Below are positions 8,643-16,874 of a DNA stretch of 64,000 bases, in pieces. Position 1 is the stretch's first letter, and each line of letters starts with the position of its first letter. The position numbers were made by a program, and so were the translations under genes. The notes under the pieces were generated by a model. The model made no database searches. It had not been told where the DNA came from and was given only the letters and a program-made list of their open reading frames with translations. The stretch is from Prevotella sp. GTDB taxonomy: Bacteria; Bacteroidota; Bacteroidia; Bacteroidales; Bacteroidaceae. The DNA is taken from positions 1-64,000 of the forward strand of contig JAEEVW010000017.1 in NCBI GenBank assembly GCA_016291085.1, written 5' to 3'.

Positions 8643-9659
8643 TTAAAAAGGAGGGGGATCGGGTGAGTCATTGATAGCAGGGAATGGGGGCAAATCGAGT
8701 TCGTCAATGAGATGCTCAAGGCTGGGGCACTCATTCTTAAACTCTTCATACGTCTCCTTGTCTACTGGGTCTTCTAAAATCGTGGGATCGATTGGCGCTA
8801 TACAATATGTGACTTGGGGCAGCAACAGGTCTTCAAAATTGGCGGGTGAGGAGGTCTTGTACTTGGCTGGGAGGGCATTGTAACAGAATCTGCGGGCGAT
8901 TGTCAGGCGTTCTTCCTTATCTAAATGGCCATCTCGAATCGCAGCGTAGTATGGACTATGAGTGATAGCCTCACAAATGGCATCATTCCATTCAAGGAAA
9001 AGGTCAACGACCCGAAACTGCTCCATATGCATTAGAATATTGATGGCATCCGTCACTTGGTTAAATGAAAGTGCACCTGGTACCAAATAGCGGGGATGAT
9101 AAGGGATGGATTCTTGGCGAAGCGTTGTAATCGAATCAATGCAAATCGTTCGAATTAACCCGTAGAGCGTGTCCGTTGCCTCTTCTTCTGTAATGGGCTG
9201 CTCCATCAGCCAGAGTGCCGTGAGATAGTCGAGGTGGGACGAAAACCTAGCCTTGTCGACGGGAATGGTCTTGCCCTCACTAGCGAATCGTTTGCAGATG
9301 AAATAATAGTTACGCCCAACACTGAGTTCTTTCAGATGATCCACGATATAGTCTAATGGGAGGTGACGGATAACCGTCCACGAACATTTGATGTCGTGGG
9401 TAAATTCCCATAGTGACTGAACCTTTGGGAGAAAGCTGTCGTCCCAATAGTATAGCAGTTTTCCGCAGGCCCATTGCCAGTCTGTCTTGCAGGAATCCAA
9501 AAAGACTGTGAGTATCTTTTTCTGGTCTCTCCAGTCAAGATAAGCAAATCGCCGCTGAATTTCTTTCCTTGACTCAATGACTTTCCTGCTCCGTTTGTTG
9601 CGGAAGTCCTTGATTAGCCGTGCTACTGGGGTATTTCTCTTTATTACAAAGTCGTCCAT
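8643..9659 (-). CDS. Conserved-looking protein of unknown function, 338 aa
   Basis: I do not recognise a family. The protein is mostly helical and charged, with a basic N-terminus (KDFRNKRSRKVIESRKE) and many W and Y residues in the first half (LDWRDQKK, YYWDDSF, LWEFTHD). It ends in the proline-rich tail LPPFPAINDSPDPPPF. No signal peptide, membrane segment or nucleotide-binding motif is visible. It has its own -7 box at 9686-9693. It is followed on the same strand by the WYL regulator, which has a separate promoter in the 103-nt gap. Its position between a WYL regulator and an AbiE pair suggests an accessory-island gene, but no role can be stated. Confidence 0.6.
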   Translation of the reverse strand: MDDFVIKRNTPVARLIKDFRNKRSRKVIESRKEIQRRFAYLDWRDQKKILTVFLDSCKTDWQWACGKLLYYWDDSFLPKVQSLWEFTHDIKCSWTVIRHLPLDYIVDHLKELSVGRNYYFICKRFASEGKTIPVDKARFSSHLDYLTALWLMEQPITEEEATDTLYGLIRTICIDSITTLRQESIPYHPRYLVPGALSFNQVTDAINILMHMEQFRVVDLFLEWNDAICEAITHSPYYAAIRDGHLDKEERLTIARRFCYNALPAKYKTSSPANFEDLLLPQVTYCIAPIDPTILEDPVDKETYEEFKNECPSLEHLIDELDLPPFPAINDSPDPPPF

Positions 9660-10367
9660 ATTGCTTTTAAGTATCTTTTACGACGCAAAGATACGAAGAT
9701 AAAACGAAAACGCCACCACAATTGCCTTTCACAAGCCTTGTGGACACATAAATGCAGCTCCGTCCTGAGATTGTCTCCGCACCGTCCAGAGATTGTCTAT
9801 GCCTAGGGCAGTATAGCCTCCTGGGGAAGAAAAGAATCGTTAAACCACAACGACAAGGAAGTCCGTGCCGTCGGACTGCCAGTTCGCTCCTTACGGACTG
9901 CGAGTCCGAAGGCATTACATCGCCTCTACCGTCATATTCTTACGGCCGATGTGGCTGAAGATAGTGATTCTTCTCTCTTAACGTTTTTAAGGGAATTCTG
10001 TTAAATTCGTTAAATCGGCAAAAGGCGTGAAATATGCTAATGGATTTAACAGAAGTTTATCTCTTTTAACTATAAATTCCCAAGCTACCATAGCGTGAGT
10101 CGTCAGGCGTTTCCGCTGGGAAATCCTTTGTATAAAGGGGGGAGTCTTCATTTGGCATCTAAAGTGGTCATGGTTAGCCTTGCTCCCATTGCTCGCTAGT
10201 GTCTCGCCTATGTCTCGCCCATTTTTATTACGGAAAAGCGACCGGATTTGCATTTTCGTGAAAAAATTCATGCTTTTTTCCTGGAAATGCGTCCTCTGGG
10301 TTCAAAGAGCGTTACTGTATCAAGAGGACATTCTTTTCAAATAGCGTATTTAGTTGCAAATAAGGAA
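9660..10367. other. 700-base intergenic region with short repeats, no gene
   Basis: The -7 box of the 8643-9659 gene (minus strand TATCTTTGC, 9686-9693) is at its left end. Two 16-nt direct copies of CGTCCxGAGATTGTCT (one mismatch) lie about 22 nt apart near 9763-9800. Two adjacent 6-bp hairpins use the same hexamer: AGTCCG/CGGACT at 9860-9877 and CGGACT/AGTCCG at 9894-9908. The rest shows no coding pattern on either strand; the short open frames have no sensible protein features. Confidence 0.4.
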
Positions 10368-11030
10368 TTATTCTTTACTGGCCAACAACTTTTCCTTGAT
10401 ATACTCCTGAATATTGTAAGGAGTCACGTCATATACTGGAAGTAATTCTTCGAAGCCCTTTTCTTTGATGAATCGGCTGCCATTGGTTAGCATAGCCAAT
10501 AATCCACGAGTGCGTAACTTGTGACCAGAATGTTCCAAGGCTGCATCAATCATTTTTTGAAGATCCTTGCCCTCTTTTAGAATGGAGTATATGTCATAAT
10601 AATCACGGAACTTTGAACGACGAAGCATTGCTTCCATCTTCATCGCACCAATGGATTCCATATCTGCTATGTGCATATTATTAAGAAAAGGAATTCGTTG
10701 CATAGATGGTTTGGCTTTGCGAGGAGCTGCATAAAATGACAACTTCACTCCTTCAAAGTTGAATGAGACGAAATCAAAGCTACCGACCTCATATTCTCTT
10801 ATCTCACCAATGCTTTCCAACTCTTTCTTGATGGTAGGCCAAGCGACTTCTGGCTTTTCGTTTCTTTTCGTCAACCATTTCATGAAGTTCAGATCCTCGC
10901 TCTGACGCTTTTCAATTTGTAATGAAAGAGCCGTTCCTCCGACCAAAGTATAAGGTTTAATGCATTCCAAACGGGAAATGGCCTCAAAAACCTTACCGGT
11001 ATGCGGTGCCAAAGATTTCGAGTATTCCAT
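10368..11030 (-). CDS. AbiEii/AbiGii-family nucleotidyltransferase toxin
   Basis: 220 aa. The DUF1814 nucleotidyltransferase motif is present as LVGGTALSLQI followed by SEDLNF (about residues 30-50). The downstream KMEAMLRRSKFRDYYDIYSIL is the family's conserved K...R..RDYYDI segment. In characterised AbiE systems, AbiEii is a nucleotidyltransferase toxin held in check by AbiEi. The start codon lies 1 nt after the stop of the upstream 110-aa gene, so the two are surely co-transcribed and probably translationally coupled. Confidence 0.85.
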   Translation of the reverse strand: MEYSKSLAPHTGKVFEAISRLECIKPYTLVGGTALSLQIEKRQSEDLNFMKWLTKRNEKPEVAWPTIKKELESIGEIREYEVGSFDFVSFNFEGVKLSFYAAPRKAKPSMQRIPFLNNMHIADMESIGAMKMEAMLRRSKFRDYYDIYSILKEGKDLQKMIDAALEHSGHKLRTRGLLAMLTNGSRFIKEKGFEELLPVYDVTPYNIQEYIKEKLLASKE

Positions 11031-11031
11031 A

Positions 11032-11364
11032 TCAAGCTGCCATTATACGGTTGAGGTGGCGAGTCTCGATGCTTTTGACATAAGCTTCAGGACGTTTGGC
11101 TCCAAAATAATACCAAGCATATAGAATATTGAACGCACGGAACATCTCACCCTGAGGAGCTACTCGGTCCAGCCATACGCGCTTGACTTTTTTGTAGCCA
11201 AATAGTGGAAAGAGCTTGTTGATGTCGTCAATGTCGAGATAGAGCAGCACATGTTCAATGAGGGATTCATCGGAGATGGAATCCATCTTCGATACATCGT
11301 AAGACCAGAAACAGTTTTCTTCCTTCAGCTTACGAAACAGCAACTCCCTTACATCTTTTTCCAT
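11032..11364 (-). CDS. Short AbiE-type antitoxin candidate, 110 aa
   Basis: Starts MEKDVRELLFRKL and ends RHLNRIMAA. I infer antitoxin identity mainly from its position directly ahead of the AbiEii-type toxin. It is much shorter than classical AbiEi (about 190-200 aa, with an N-terminal winged helix), and the HRLNRIMAA-like end suggests a small helical protein. The -7 box at 11376-11383 is so close that the message would have only a few nucleotides before the ATG. A longer frame continues upstream, but it runs through the opposite frame of the neighbouring barrel gene and is not credible. Confidence 0.65.
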   Translation of the reverse strand: MEKDVRELLFRKLKEENCFWSYDVSKMDSISDESLIEHVLLYLDIDDINKLFPLFGYKKVKRVWLDRVAPQGEMFRAFNILYAWYYFGAKRPEAYVKSIETRHLNRIMAA

Positions 11365-11375
11365 ATTATCGTCTG

Positions 11376-11383
11376 CAAAGATA
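11376..11383 (-). promoter_or_regulatory. -7 box for the AbiE pair
   Basis: Minus strand TATCTTTGC ends 12 nt before the ATG, which predicts an almost leaderless mRNA. Confidence 0.65.
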
Positions 11384-11434
11384 GGAAGTTTTTCCGATGA
11401 TTCCAAACTTTTGGGGAAGTTTTTTCGGAACGCA

Positions 11435-12100
11435 TTAGAAGTTGACGCCGATGGTGGCGAAGAGGGTACCGGTGTGGGAGGTGTCGAAATAGTCGTGGCT
11501 GATGTTGGCAAGGCCGATGTCGTAGCCCAGCTCGGCGTATAGAAACTGATACTGCACGCCACAGCCCAGACGGAGGCCGCCGTCGAAGCGGTTGAAGCCG
11601 TCGTTGTCGAACGAGCTATAGGCCTGGCGGTGGGCGAAATCCTTGATCTTGCCTGCCACACCAACGGCCAGATAGCCACCGGCAAAGGGCTGGATGGTGC
11701 AGTCGGGGGCGACGGGAATGGCGTATTTCATGAGCAGGGGCATCTCGAGATAGTCAAGGCCATAGGTGAACTTGGAACCTTCGTAGCGTCCCTGGCCGCC
11801 CTTCTCGACATACGACAGGCCTGTCTCGAAGAAGACGGGCGAGTGGTAGCCCAGCTGGAACCCGACGACGGCACCGAGGTTGAGGCCGGTCTTCAGGGAA
11901 CCGCCATCGAGGTAGATGTCGTCGGAACTGACCGTCGCGAAAGCAGCACCGAGGCGGAGACCGTAGTAGATGTCGGGGGTGTAGTGATGGCTGGGGGCTG
12001 CATGAGGACGCGGCGGGTTATAATAGCGGGGCCTGCCATACTGTGCGAGGGCAGGCATGGTGAGCGCAAGGCTCAACAGGGCAATCGTTAATCTTTTCAT
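11435..12100 (-). CDS. Outer-membrane beta-barrel protein (porin family)
   Basis: 221 aa from MKRLTIALLSLALTMPALAQ, a signal peptide cleaved after AQ. After a proline- and histidine-rich linker, the rest has alternating strands typical of an 8-stranded barrel: GLRLGAAFATVSSD, FETGLSYVEKGG, YLEMPLLMKY and YAELGYDIGLANI. It ends in TLFATIGVNF with a C-terminal aromatic, usual for Bam-assembled barrels. The substrate is unknown. Its -7 box (TATCTTTGC) is at 12128-12135. It lies beyond the terminator of the efp operon, so it is transcribed separately. Confidence 0.8.
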   Translation of the reverse strand: MKRLTIALLSLALTMPALAQYGRPRYYNPPRPHAAPSHHYTPDIYYGLRLGAAFATVSSDDIYLDGGSLKTGLNLGAVVGFQLGYHSPVFFETGLSYVEKGGQGRYEGSKFTYGLDYLEMPLLMKYAIPVAPDCTIQPFAGGYLAVGVAGKIKDFAHRQAYSSFDNDGFNRFDGGLRLGCGVQYQFLYAELGYDIGLANISHDYFDTSHTGTLFATIGVNF

Positions 12101-12127
12101 AAGCGTACTCTTTTTATAATGACACTG

Positions 12128-12135
12128 CAAAGATA
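12128..12135 (-). promoter_or_regulatory. -7 box for the barrel protein
   Basis: Minus strand TATCTTTGC, 28 nt upstream of the ATG at 12100. Confidence 0.7.
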
Positions 12136-12152
12136 CGCCAAACAGAGGTAAG

Positions 12153-12193
12153 AAAAAAAGGGATTTCCCCTAAAGAGCACGGGGGAAATCCCT
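12153..12193 (-). terminator. Rho-independent terminator of the efp-GT2-radC operon
   Basis: A perfect 12-bp stem (AGGGATTTCCCC with GGGGAAATCCCT) is followed on the minus strand by a run of seven T. It lies 20 nt after the radC stop. Confidence 0.85.
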
Positions 12194-12214
12194 AAGAATG
12201 ACGTGGCGCCGGCA

Positions 12215-12904
12215 TCAGACGAGGCCTTCTTCGTGGTAGCTGTAGTAGGCGCCGTCGGTGACGATGACGTGGTCGAGGAAACGGATGTGCATCAGCTGGC
12301 AGGCACGGGCAAGGGTCTGGGTGAGGTCGTTGTCCATCTGGCTGGGGTGCAGACTGCCCGAGGGGTGGTTGTGGCACACGGCCATGATGGTGGCGTTGGC
12401 CAGCAGGGCTTCCTTCATGAGGATGCGGATGTCGACCAGCACTTCGCTGATGCCGCCGTGGGCGATGCGCTGCTTCTTGATGAGGCGGTGGTTCTGGTTC
12501 ATGAGCAACAGCCAGAACTCCTCGACATCGAGGTCTTGAAGGACGGGACGCATGTGGTTGTAGATGCGCGTAGCCGTTCCTAAGTCGGGACGTTCCTCGG
12601 GAGTCTCCATCTGGCGGCGCTTGCCCAGTTCGCAGGCTGCCAGGATGGTGATGGCCTTGGCTGGCCCTACACCGTTGTATTCACAAAGTTCGCGGATGGT
12701 CATCTTGCCCAGCGAGTTGAGATTGTTGTTGCAGTCGGCAAGTACTTGCTGCATCAGCTCGACAGCGCTGGTCCCTGGCGTCCCTGAGCCAATCAGTATA
12801 GCCAAAAGCTCTGCATTGCTGAGAGCTTCAGGACCCTTGTCACGCAACTTCTCGCGTGGCTGATCGTCTTCAGACCAATGTGCAATGGTTAGTTTCTCGT
12901 TCAT
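12215..12904 (-). CDS. radC: RadC-family JAB/MPN domain protein
   Basis: 229 aa, the usual length. The N-terminus has a helix-hairpin-helix (CEYNGVGPAKAITILAA). The C-terminal JAB/MPN domain carries the metal-binding signature HNHPSG followed by S and D (HNHPSGSLHPSQMDND). The family was once linked to DNA repair, but its true function is unsettled. It overlaps the upstream glycosyltransferase by 4 nt (ATGA), so the genes are coupled as the last member of the efp operon. Confidence 0.9.
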   Translation of the reverse strand: MNEKLTIAHWSEDDQPREKLRDKGPEALSNAELLAILIGSGTPGTSAVELMQQVLADCNNNLNSLGKMTIRELCEYNGVGPAKAITILAACELGKRRQMETPEERPDLGTATRIYNHMRPVLQDLDVEEFWLLLMNQNHRLIKKQRIAHGGISEVLVDIRILMKEALLANATIMAVCHNHPSGSLHPSQMDNDLTQTLARACQLMHIRFLDHVIVTDGAYYSYHEEGLV

Positions 12905-14049
12905 TTGTAGAACGTTTTTTCAAAAGCCTGAAATTCGTCTTGTTTGAGGACGCAGCGCTTCCACCAGGACTCGAGGAAGCCGAAGCCATAGCCCATGAGC
13001 TGGACGAAGGCAGCGGGGACGGAGAGCAGTCCGACACGGAGGCTGCGGTTCTTCAGCGACGAATCGATGAAGATGAGGGCGCTATATAATAATAGAGGTA
13101 AGAGGCCTAAAACACAGAATACGAAGCCAACGCCCTGGTGCATGTTATCTGTGGGCCGTAAGCCATTGGCATCGAGCCACTCGCCTTCGATATAGAGCCC
13201 TGCTCCCAATGCGAACAGCAACAGACAGCCGATAACGCCCAAGGTAAAGACCATGGGCAGCAGGTGGACGAGCTTGAGGGTGCCGGGGTGGCGCTTCTCG
13301 AGGTTGATGCGGGCAATGCCGCTGTTGTAGACCTGACGGAAGAACTTGCGGAAGTCGGTGCGGCGCTTGTGCCACACCCAGGCATCAGGAAAGAGGCGGG
13401 GCATGTAGCCGGCCTCGACGATGCGATAGGAGAAGTCGATGTCCTCGCCAAAGCGCATCTTCGAGAATCCGCCCAGCTCAAGATAGACATCGCGACGGAT
13501 GCCCATATTGAACGAGCGGGGGTAGAACTTGTCTAACTTCGCCTTGCCACCACGGATGCCTCCGGTGGTGAAGAACGACGTCATGGAATAGCTGATGGCC
13601 TTCTGCACGGGGGTGAAAGAAGGGTGCGCGGCATCGGGACCGCCAAAGGCTGTGAATTGAGAATTATGATTACCTTTATTCGCAGTATGAATGTCTTGAG
13701 ACATATCACAATTCTCAATTCCTAATTCTAAATTCTCAATTTCCTGATTGACGGCAGCGAGGTAGCCTTCAGGAAGGACGACGTCGGAGTCGAGGATGAT
13801 GAGCCATTCGCCATTGGCACGCTCGGCACCGTAGTTGCGGGACTGACCGGGGCCGCTGTTGTCTTTAGCGTAGTAATGCAAAGAAAGGATGTCTGCGTAC
13901 TTGTCGCAAACATCCTTGCAGGGTTTCTGGCTCCCGTCTTCCACAATGATGACCTCAAAGTCCTGAAGCGTCTGATGTGTCAGGCTTTCGAGGAGTTCGT
14001 CCACTTCATCGGGACGATTGAAAACAGGAACTATGAATGAATATTTCAT
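12901..14049 (-). CDS. Family 2 glycosyltransferase with C-terminal membrane segments and a repeat insertion
   Basis: 382 aa. A GT-A fold starts at once: FIVPVFNRPDEVDELLESL, then VIIVEDGS and the DSD metal site (WLIILDSDV). FGEDIDFSYRI is the acceptor-side ED motif. Two C-terminal hydrophobic segments (VFTLGVIGCLLLFALGAGL and GFVFCVLGLLPLLLYSALI) anchor it in the inner membrane, so it probably adds sugar to a lipid or envelope acceptor. Residues about 103-131 (IENLELGIENCDMSQ...NHNSQ) are encoded by a dispersed repeat element and do not look like part of the enzyme fold. It overlaps efp upstream (TAATG) and radC downstream (ATGA). Confidence 0.88.
   Translation of the reverse strand: MKYSFIVPVFNRPDEVDELLESLTHQTLQDFEVIIVEDGSQKPCKDVCDKYADILSLHYYAKDNSGPGQSRNYGAERANGEWLIILDSDVVLPEGYLAAVNQEIENLELGIENCDMSQDIHTANKGNHNSQFTAFGGPDAAHPSFTPVQKAISYSMTSFFTTGGIRGGKAKLDKFYPRSFNMGIRRDVYLELGGFSKMRFGEDIDFSYRIVEAGYMPRLFPDAWVWHKRRTDFRKFFRQVYNSGIARINLEKRHPGTLKLVHLLPMVFTLGVIGCLLLFALGAGLYIEGEWLDANGLRPTDNMHQGVGFVFCVLGLLPLLLYSALIFIDSSLKNRSLRVGLLSVPAAFVQLMGYGFGFLESWWKRCVLKQDEFQAFEKTFYK
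13655..13742 (-). repeat. Translated repeat element, copy 1 (inside GT2)
   Basis: 88 bp with AATTGAGAATT-type terminal inverted repeats (13655-13665 pairs with 13710-13720 and again 13731-13741). Read with the gene it contains the module TGATATGTCTCAAG followed by TAATCATAATTCTCA, shared with copy 2. It lacks the CTCTGACC hairpins. It is translated as IENCDMSQ...NHNSQ in the same frame as the other copies. Confidence 0.8.
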
Positions 14050-14615
14050 TATTCTTTGGCTCTTGCCAAGTAGGAGCCGTCGCGGGTGTCGACCTGGATG
14101 AGGTCGCCCTCGTTGATGAACAGGGGAACGCGAACCTCGACACCAGTCTCGAGCGTAGCGGGCTTCAGGGTGTTGGTAGCGGTATCGCCCTTGATGCCGG
14201 GCTCAGAGTGGGTGACGCGCAGAATGGTCTTCACGGGCATCTCAGCATAGAGAATGGTGCCATCGGTGGTGTCGCTGACAACAGACACAACGTCGCCTTC
14301 CTTCATGTACTCATGGCCAATAACGAGATCGTTGGCGATGGGAATCTGTTCGAAGGTCTCCTGGTTCATGAAGATGCGGCCTTCCTGATCCTCGTAGAGA
14401 TACTGATAGTCGCGGTGTTCGATGACGACGTCCTCAAGTTTCTCACCGATGTTGTAGCGGCGCTCGAGCACGCGGCCGTCGGTGACGTTCTTCAACTTGA
14501 TGTTCATGATGGTGTTACCCTTACCGGGCTTGCGGTGCTGGAAATCGATGCAAACCCAAATGGCACCGTCCATACGAATGGCGGTTCCTTTCTTAATGTC
14601 TTGTGAATTGATCAT
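14049..14615 (-). CDS. efp: Translation elongation factor P
   Basis: 188 aa, the standard length, with the KOW-like N-domain and two OB domains. The modification loop reads RKPGKGN, with Lys32 as the tip residue. The C-terminal signature RVPLFINEGDLIQVDTRDGSYL is complete. EF-P relieves ribosome stalling at polyproline. It is the first gene of the efp-GT2-radC operon, and its stop overlaps the GT2 start (TAATG). The -7 box is at 14657-14664. Confidence 0.97.
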   Translation of the reverse strand: MINSQDIKKGTAIRMDGAIWVCIDFQHRKPGKGNTIMNIKLKNVTDGRVLERRYNIGEKLEDVVIEHRDYQYLYEDQEGRIFMNQETFEQIPIANDLVIGHEYMKEGDVVSVVSDTTDGTILYAEMPVKTILRVTHSEPGIKGDTATNTLKPATLETGVEVRVPLFINEGDLIQVDTRDGSYLARAKE

Positions 14616-14656
14616 AAAAAATAGCTATTTAATAATGTAATTATCACTTTTGCGGG

Positions 14657-14664
14657 TGCAAAGG
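14657..14664 (-). promoter_or_regulatory. -7 box for the efp operon
   Basis: Minus strand TACCTTTGC, 42 nt upstream of the efp ATG. Confidence 0.7.
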
Positions 14665-14740
14665 TACGAAGAAAAATTAAAAATGAAACATTAAACATTA
14701 AAAATTTAATAGAAAACTTGCATAATTCGAAAATAATGCG

Positions 14741-14748
14741 TAATTTTG
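14741..14748 (+). promoter_or_regulatory. -7 box for rpmH
   Basis: TAATTTTGC fits TAnnTTTG and lies 86 nt upstream of the rpmH ATG. Confidence 0.65.
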
Positions 14749-14833
14749 CAGCCCGAAACTCTGATTGCGTCATTTTTTTGACCACGGATGTCACGGATTA
14801 AACGGATTCAATAAATAAATAACAGATAGAACA

Positions 14834-14989
14834 ATGAAAAGAACATTTCAGCCGCACAATCGTCGCCGCGTGAACAAGCATGGCTTCCGCGAGCGCATGG
14901 CAACAAAGAATGGTCGTCGCGTACTGGCTTCTCGCCGCGCTAAGGGCCGTAAGAAGTTAACCGTATCAGACGAGCATCACGGAAAGTAA
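14834..14989 (+). CDS. rpmH: 50S ribosomal protein L34
   Basis: 51 aa starting [18 protein letters not shown], the L34 signature, then [21 protein letters not shown]. The C-terminus is a little longer than in many bacteria ([11 protein letters not shown]), as is usual in Bacteroidota. Very basic, single-gene unit with a rho-independent terminator directly after it. Confidence 0.97.
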   Translation: MKRTFQPHNRRRVNKHGFRERMATKNGRRVLASRRAKGRKKLTVSDEHHGK

Positions 14990-15010
14990 TCGTGACAAGT
15001 CACAAATAAG

Positions 15011-15048
15011 AATTGGGTGTATTTCATAAAAATATACCCAATTTTTTT
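15011..15048 (+). terminator. Rho-independent terminator after rpmH
   Basis: Stem AATTGGGTGTAT with ATATACCCAATT (one G-T pair), followed by a T run ending at 15048. Confidence 0.8.
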
Positions 15049-15068
15049 GTCGTATCAATATTTATTAG

Positions 15069-15076
15069 TAATTTTG
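15069..15076 (+). promoter_or_regulatory. -7 box for the PASTA protein operon
   Basis: TAATTTTGC ends 9 nt before the first ATG (15086) and 21 nt before the next in-frame ATG (15098). If transcription begins about 7 nt downstream of the box, the 15098 start would be the better placed one. Confidence 0.6.
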
Positions 15077-15085
15077 CGGAGCAAA

Positions 15086-15760
15086 ATGAAATGGTTCATG
15101 GACACGAAGAAATTCTTTGGTAAATTGGCCAGTGGCTACATGTGGGGCAACCTGTTGGCAATGGCCGTTGTCGTGGTGCTGCTGTGCATAGGCGTGAAGT
15201 ATGGTTTGGAATTCTATACGCACCACGGCGAAGGCATCATTGTGCCGAAAGTGCAGGGCATGACCTATAACAAGGCACGCCTGCTGTTGGAGCAGGAAGG
15301 GCTGGTTATCCTGGTGACCGACTCGGGTTACAACAAGACGCTGCCCGCCGACTGCATCCTCGCCCAGACACCAGGCTCGGGAGCAAAGGTAAAGCAGGGA
15401 CACATCATCTACGTGACGGTGAACTCGCCGCAGTCGCCCTCGTTTACCATCCCCGATATTGTGGACAACTCGAGTGTGCGCGAGGCCGAGGCCAAGCTGA
15501 TGGCCATGGGGTTCAAGCTGTTGCCGGCTCAGACAGTGCCTGGCGAGAGGGACTGGGTGTACGGCATCGTGTGCCGAGGACGGCGCGTGTCGAACGGCGA
15601 CCGCATCCCCATCGACTACCCACTGACCCTGCTGGTGGGCGGTGGCAGCATTAGCGATACGGATGAATTTGAATATGTAGACCAGTCGTATTCTCAGCCT
15701 GAGGACATGCAGCCAGACGAATTCGAGGTGGTGACGGAACCCACGACAACAGAAGAATAG
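15086..15760 (+). CDS. Membrane-anchored PASTA-domain protein
   Basis: 224 aa. A single N-terminal transmembrane segment (LLAMAVVVVLLCIGVKYGLEF) is followed by two to three PASTA repeats outside the membrane: VPKVQGMTYNKARLLLEQEGL, then IPDIVDNSSVREAEAKLMAMG, each followed by the P-G-S/V-turn and a VTVN or LLVGG strand. The C-terminus is acidic and low-complexity. PASTA domains bind peptidoglycan fragments, but here there is no kinase or transpeptidase domain. It starts a chain with rluD (6-nt gap) and ddl. Start could be Met15098 (MDTKKFFGK) instead. Confidence 0.88.
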   Translation: MKWFMDTKKFFGKLASGYMWGNLLAMAVVVVLLCIGVKYGLEFYTHHGEGIIVPKVQGMTYNKARLLLEQEGLVILVTDSGYNKTLPADCILAQTPGSGAKVKQGHIIYVTVNSPQSPSFTIPDIVDNSSVREAEAKLMAMGFKLLPAQTVPGERDWVYGIVCRGRRVSNGDRIPIDYPLTLLVGGGSISDTDEFEYVDQSYSQPEDMQPDEFEVVTEPTTTEE

Positions 15761-15766
15761 CACGCA

Positions 15767-16846
15767 ATGACGGACGAACTGGATGACATCACGCTGGGTC
15801 TCGATGAAGAGGCGCTGAGTCTGGACGACGAGGGCGACGGCCAACTGTATGAGCATCTGCGCATGGAGGTGGACCGCGGTCAGGAACCCGTCCGCATCGA
15901 CAAATACATGTCGGAGCACGTGCAGCACTCGTCGCGCAACCGCATCCAGAAGGCCGCCGACGCAGGCTTCGTGCATGTGAACGGCAAACCCGTCAAGAGT
16001 AACTATAAGGTACGCGCGGGCGATGTGGTGACGCTGATGCTGGACCGTCCGCACTACGACACAACCATCGAGCCCGAGGACATCCCATTGGACGTGGTGT
16101 ATGAAGACGACGAGCTGATGGTGGTGAACAAGCCCGCAGGGCTGGTGGTGCACCCCGGAGTTGGAAACTTCCACGGTACGCTGGTGAACGCCATCGCGTG
16201 GCACCTGAGAAACCTGCCCAGCTACGACCCCAACGACCCCAGCGTGGGGCTGGTGCACCGCATAGACAAGGACACCAGCGGACTGCTGGTAGTGGCGAAG
16301 ACGCCCGATGCCAAGACGGAACTGGGGGCACAGTTCTTCAATCACGACACGCACCGCTCGTATCAGGCGCTGGTGTGGGGCAACTTCACCGAGGACACGG
16401 GGCGCATAGAGGGCAACATCGGGCGAGACCCGAGGGACCGCCAGCGCATGGCGGTATTCCCAGCGGGAGGCGACGTAGGCAAGACCGCCGTGACGCACTA
16501 CCGCGTGCTGGAGCGATACGGATATACCACACTGGTGGAATGTCGCTTGGAGACGGGGCGCACGCATCAGATCCGTGCACACATGAAGCACATAGGGCAC
16601 CCACTGTTCGGTGACGAGCGCTATGGCGGTACGGAGATACTGCGCGGCGAGCGTACAGCCTCGTACAAGGCGTACATCCAGAACTGCTTCAAGCTGTGTC
16701 CGCGTCAGGCACTGCACGCCAAGACGCTGGGTTTCGTGCATCCCACGACGCACGAGCAGATGGACTTCACCAGCGAGCTGGCCGACGACATGCAGGCGCT
16801 GATAGACAAATGGAGAAATTATACCCGGAATAACGATATCACGTAA
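15767..16846 (+). CDS. rluD: 23S rRNA pseudouridine synthase, RluD/RluA family
   Basis: 359 aa. An N-terminal S4 RNA-binding domain (VRIDKYMSEHV ... VHVNGKPVKSNYKVRAGD, residues 42-90) follows a 40-residue acidic extension. The catalytic motif HRIDKDTSG holds the nucleophilic Asp167. The C-terminal RTHQIRAHMKHIGHPLFGD is the family's RNA-facing signature. It probably modifies helix 69 of 23S rRNA. The last residues (RNNDIT) and the gap to ddl come from an ATAACG-type short tandem repeat. Confidence 0.93.
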   Translation: MTDELDDITLGLDEEALSLDDEGDGQLYEHLRMEVDRGQEPVRIDKYMSEHVQHSSRNRIQKAADAGFVHVNGKPVKSNYKVRAGDVVTLMLDRPHYDTTIEPEDIPLDVVYEDDELMVVNKPAGLVVHPGVGNFHGTLVNAIAWHLRNLPSYDPNDPSVGLVHRIDKDTSGLLVVAKTPDAKTELGAQFFNHDTHRSYQALVWGNFTEDTGRIEGNIGRDPRDRQRMAVFPAGGDVGKTAVTHYRVLERYGYTTLVECRLETGRTHQIRAHMKHIGHPLFGDERYGGTEILRGERTASYKAYIQNCFKLCPRQALHAKTLGFVHPTTHEQMDFTSELADDMQALIDKWRNYTRNNDIT

Positions 16847-16874
16847 TAACGAAATAACGAAAAATAATAAGATA

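Noticed and set aside
11365..11685. N-terminal extension of the AbiE antitoxin candidate (low-complexity S/T/A/P-rich)
   Set aside because: It overlaps the barrel gene in another frame and ignores the -7 box next to the ATG at 11364.
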